From IH12 sp041987265 (lineage in GTDB: Bacteria > Pseudomonadota > Alphaproteobacteria > Caulobacterales > Hyphomonadaceae), in NCBI GenBank assembly GCA_041987265.1, contig JBHIWT010000185.1, positions 1-6,537 on the forward strand: a stretch of DNA of 6,537 bases. The letters run 5' to 3'. The notes under the pieces were generated by a model, which saw only the letters and a list, made by a program, of their open reading frames with translations, did no database searches and was not told the DNA's origin. Position numbers and translations under genes: made by a program. Shown piece by piece: positions 6,279-6,537 of this stretch; position 1 is the stretch's first letter; each line of letters starts with the position of its first letter.

Positions 6279-6537
6279 TCAGCTCGAAGAACTCGGCCAG
6301 CTGCGCTGCCTCGACGTCCTCGTAGCGCACGTCGAAGACTCCCTGCCACGGGTCCTTGAGCCCGAACTGTGCGAATGGAACGACCGGACGAAGGAGATCC
6401 TTAAGGATCCGTCGAGGTTGCTCCGCGACTGCGCGGCAGTCCACCCGGCCTCGGTCTCGGGCGTCTCCAGGCTGAAGCGGATGCTGGTCTGCCAGGTGTG
6501 GCACATCACGCACGACGCCATGCCGCCGATGGTGCCG
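6113..6537 (-). pseudogene. Unrecognised coding segment with a frame switch, entering from the right edge
   Basis: Two minus-strand registers carry coding signal in succession. From 6536 to about 6411, 41 of 42 codons end in G or C; the product includes MASCVMCHTWQTSIRFSLE. That frame then degenerates into Ser/Arg-rich sequence and stops at 6279-6281. From about 6375 down to about 6113 the next register has the normal pattern for GC-rich coding DNA (third position very GC-rich, second position low) and reads LKDPWQGVFDVRYEDVEAAQ, then LAEFFELNGINPVSR and RLEWPSEGSGGF. It loses this bias after about 6113 and stops at 6073. Joining them needs a -1 shift at about 6375-6410. I recognise no family. 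It could be a broken foreign gene fused to the PcfJ gene, a sequence error or an assembly chimera. Confidence 0.42.

Noticed and set aside
6110..6537. An open plus-strand frame reaching the right edge (for example GDWVDAIQLEELGQLRCLDV).
   Set aside because: It is exactly codon-aligned with the minus-strand register, and base composition by codon position (highest GC in the minus-strand third position) favours the minus strand. A plus-strand gene is not fully excluded.

Overview
The window looks like ordinary chromosome of a GC-rich alphaproteobacterium, possibly of the Caulobacterales/Hyphomonadaceae type; this placement is inference. It rests on strongly GC-ending codons, short intergenic gaps, a GTCATCCCGG-type intergenic palindrome of a kind common in alphaproteobacterial chromosomes, and the gene families present. 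No rRNA, tRNA, CRISPR array or complete mobile element is visible.

Left part (1-2461). A minus-strand FATP/FadD6-type acyl-CoA synthetase starts at 1311 and runs off the left edge, so its C-terminal quarter is missing. It is divergent from a plus-strand NIPSNAP-like lipoprotein (1401-1988). That gene converges on a minus-strand exported cupin (1985-2461), and the two stop codons share one CTAG.

Middle (2462-4684). Four plus-strand genes follow: a GNAT acetyltransferase, a hot-dog/thioesterase-like protein of an uncharacterised family, a small protein with two membrane helices, and a zinc-binding GFA/Mss4-fold protein. The GFA gene uses a GTG start that overlaps the stop of the membrane protein gene (GTGA). 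The synthetase and the hot-dog-like protein both suggest acyl-CoA chemistry, but they are not in one operon.

Right part (4685-6537). A nested inverted repeat of about 108 bp fills most of the gap between the convergent GFA gene and a minus-strand PcfJ-domain gene. The PcfJ reading frame continues to 6278, but its first 50-55 residues look non-coding. From about 6113 to the right edge the coding signal lies in other minus-strand registers: one frame from 6536 to roughly 6400, then another frame down to about 6113. This is best read as the broken end of a different gene joined to, or inserted at, the 5' end of the PcfJ gene, or as an assembly chimera. I recognise no family in that segment.

The window shows no clear new multi-gene system. 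The points most worth a second look are the frame-switching right end, the PcfJ-type protein, the unnamed hot-dog-like family, and the membrane-protein/GFA coupled pair.
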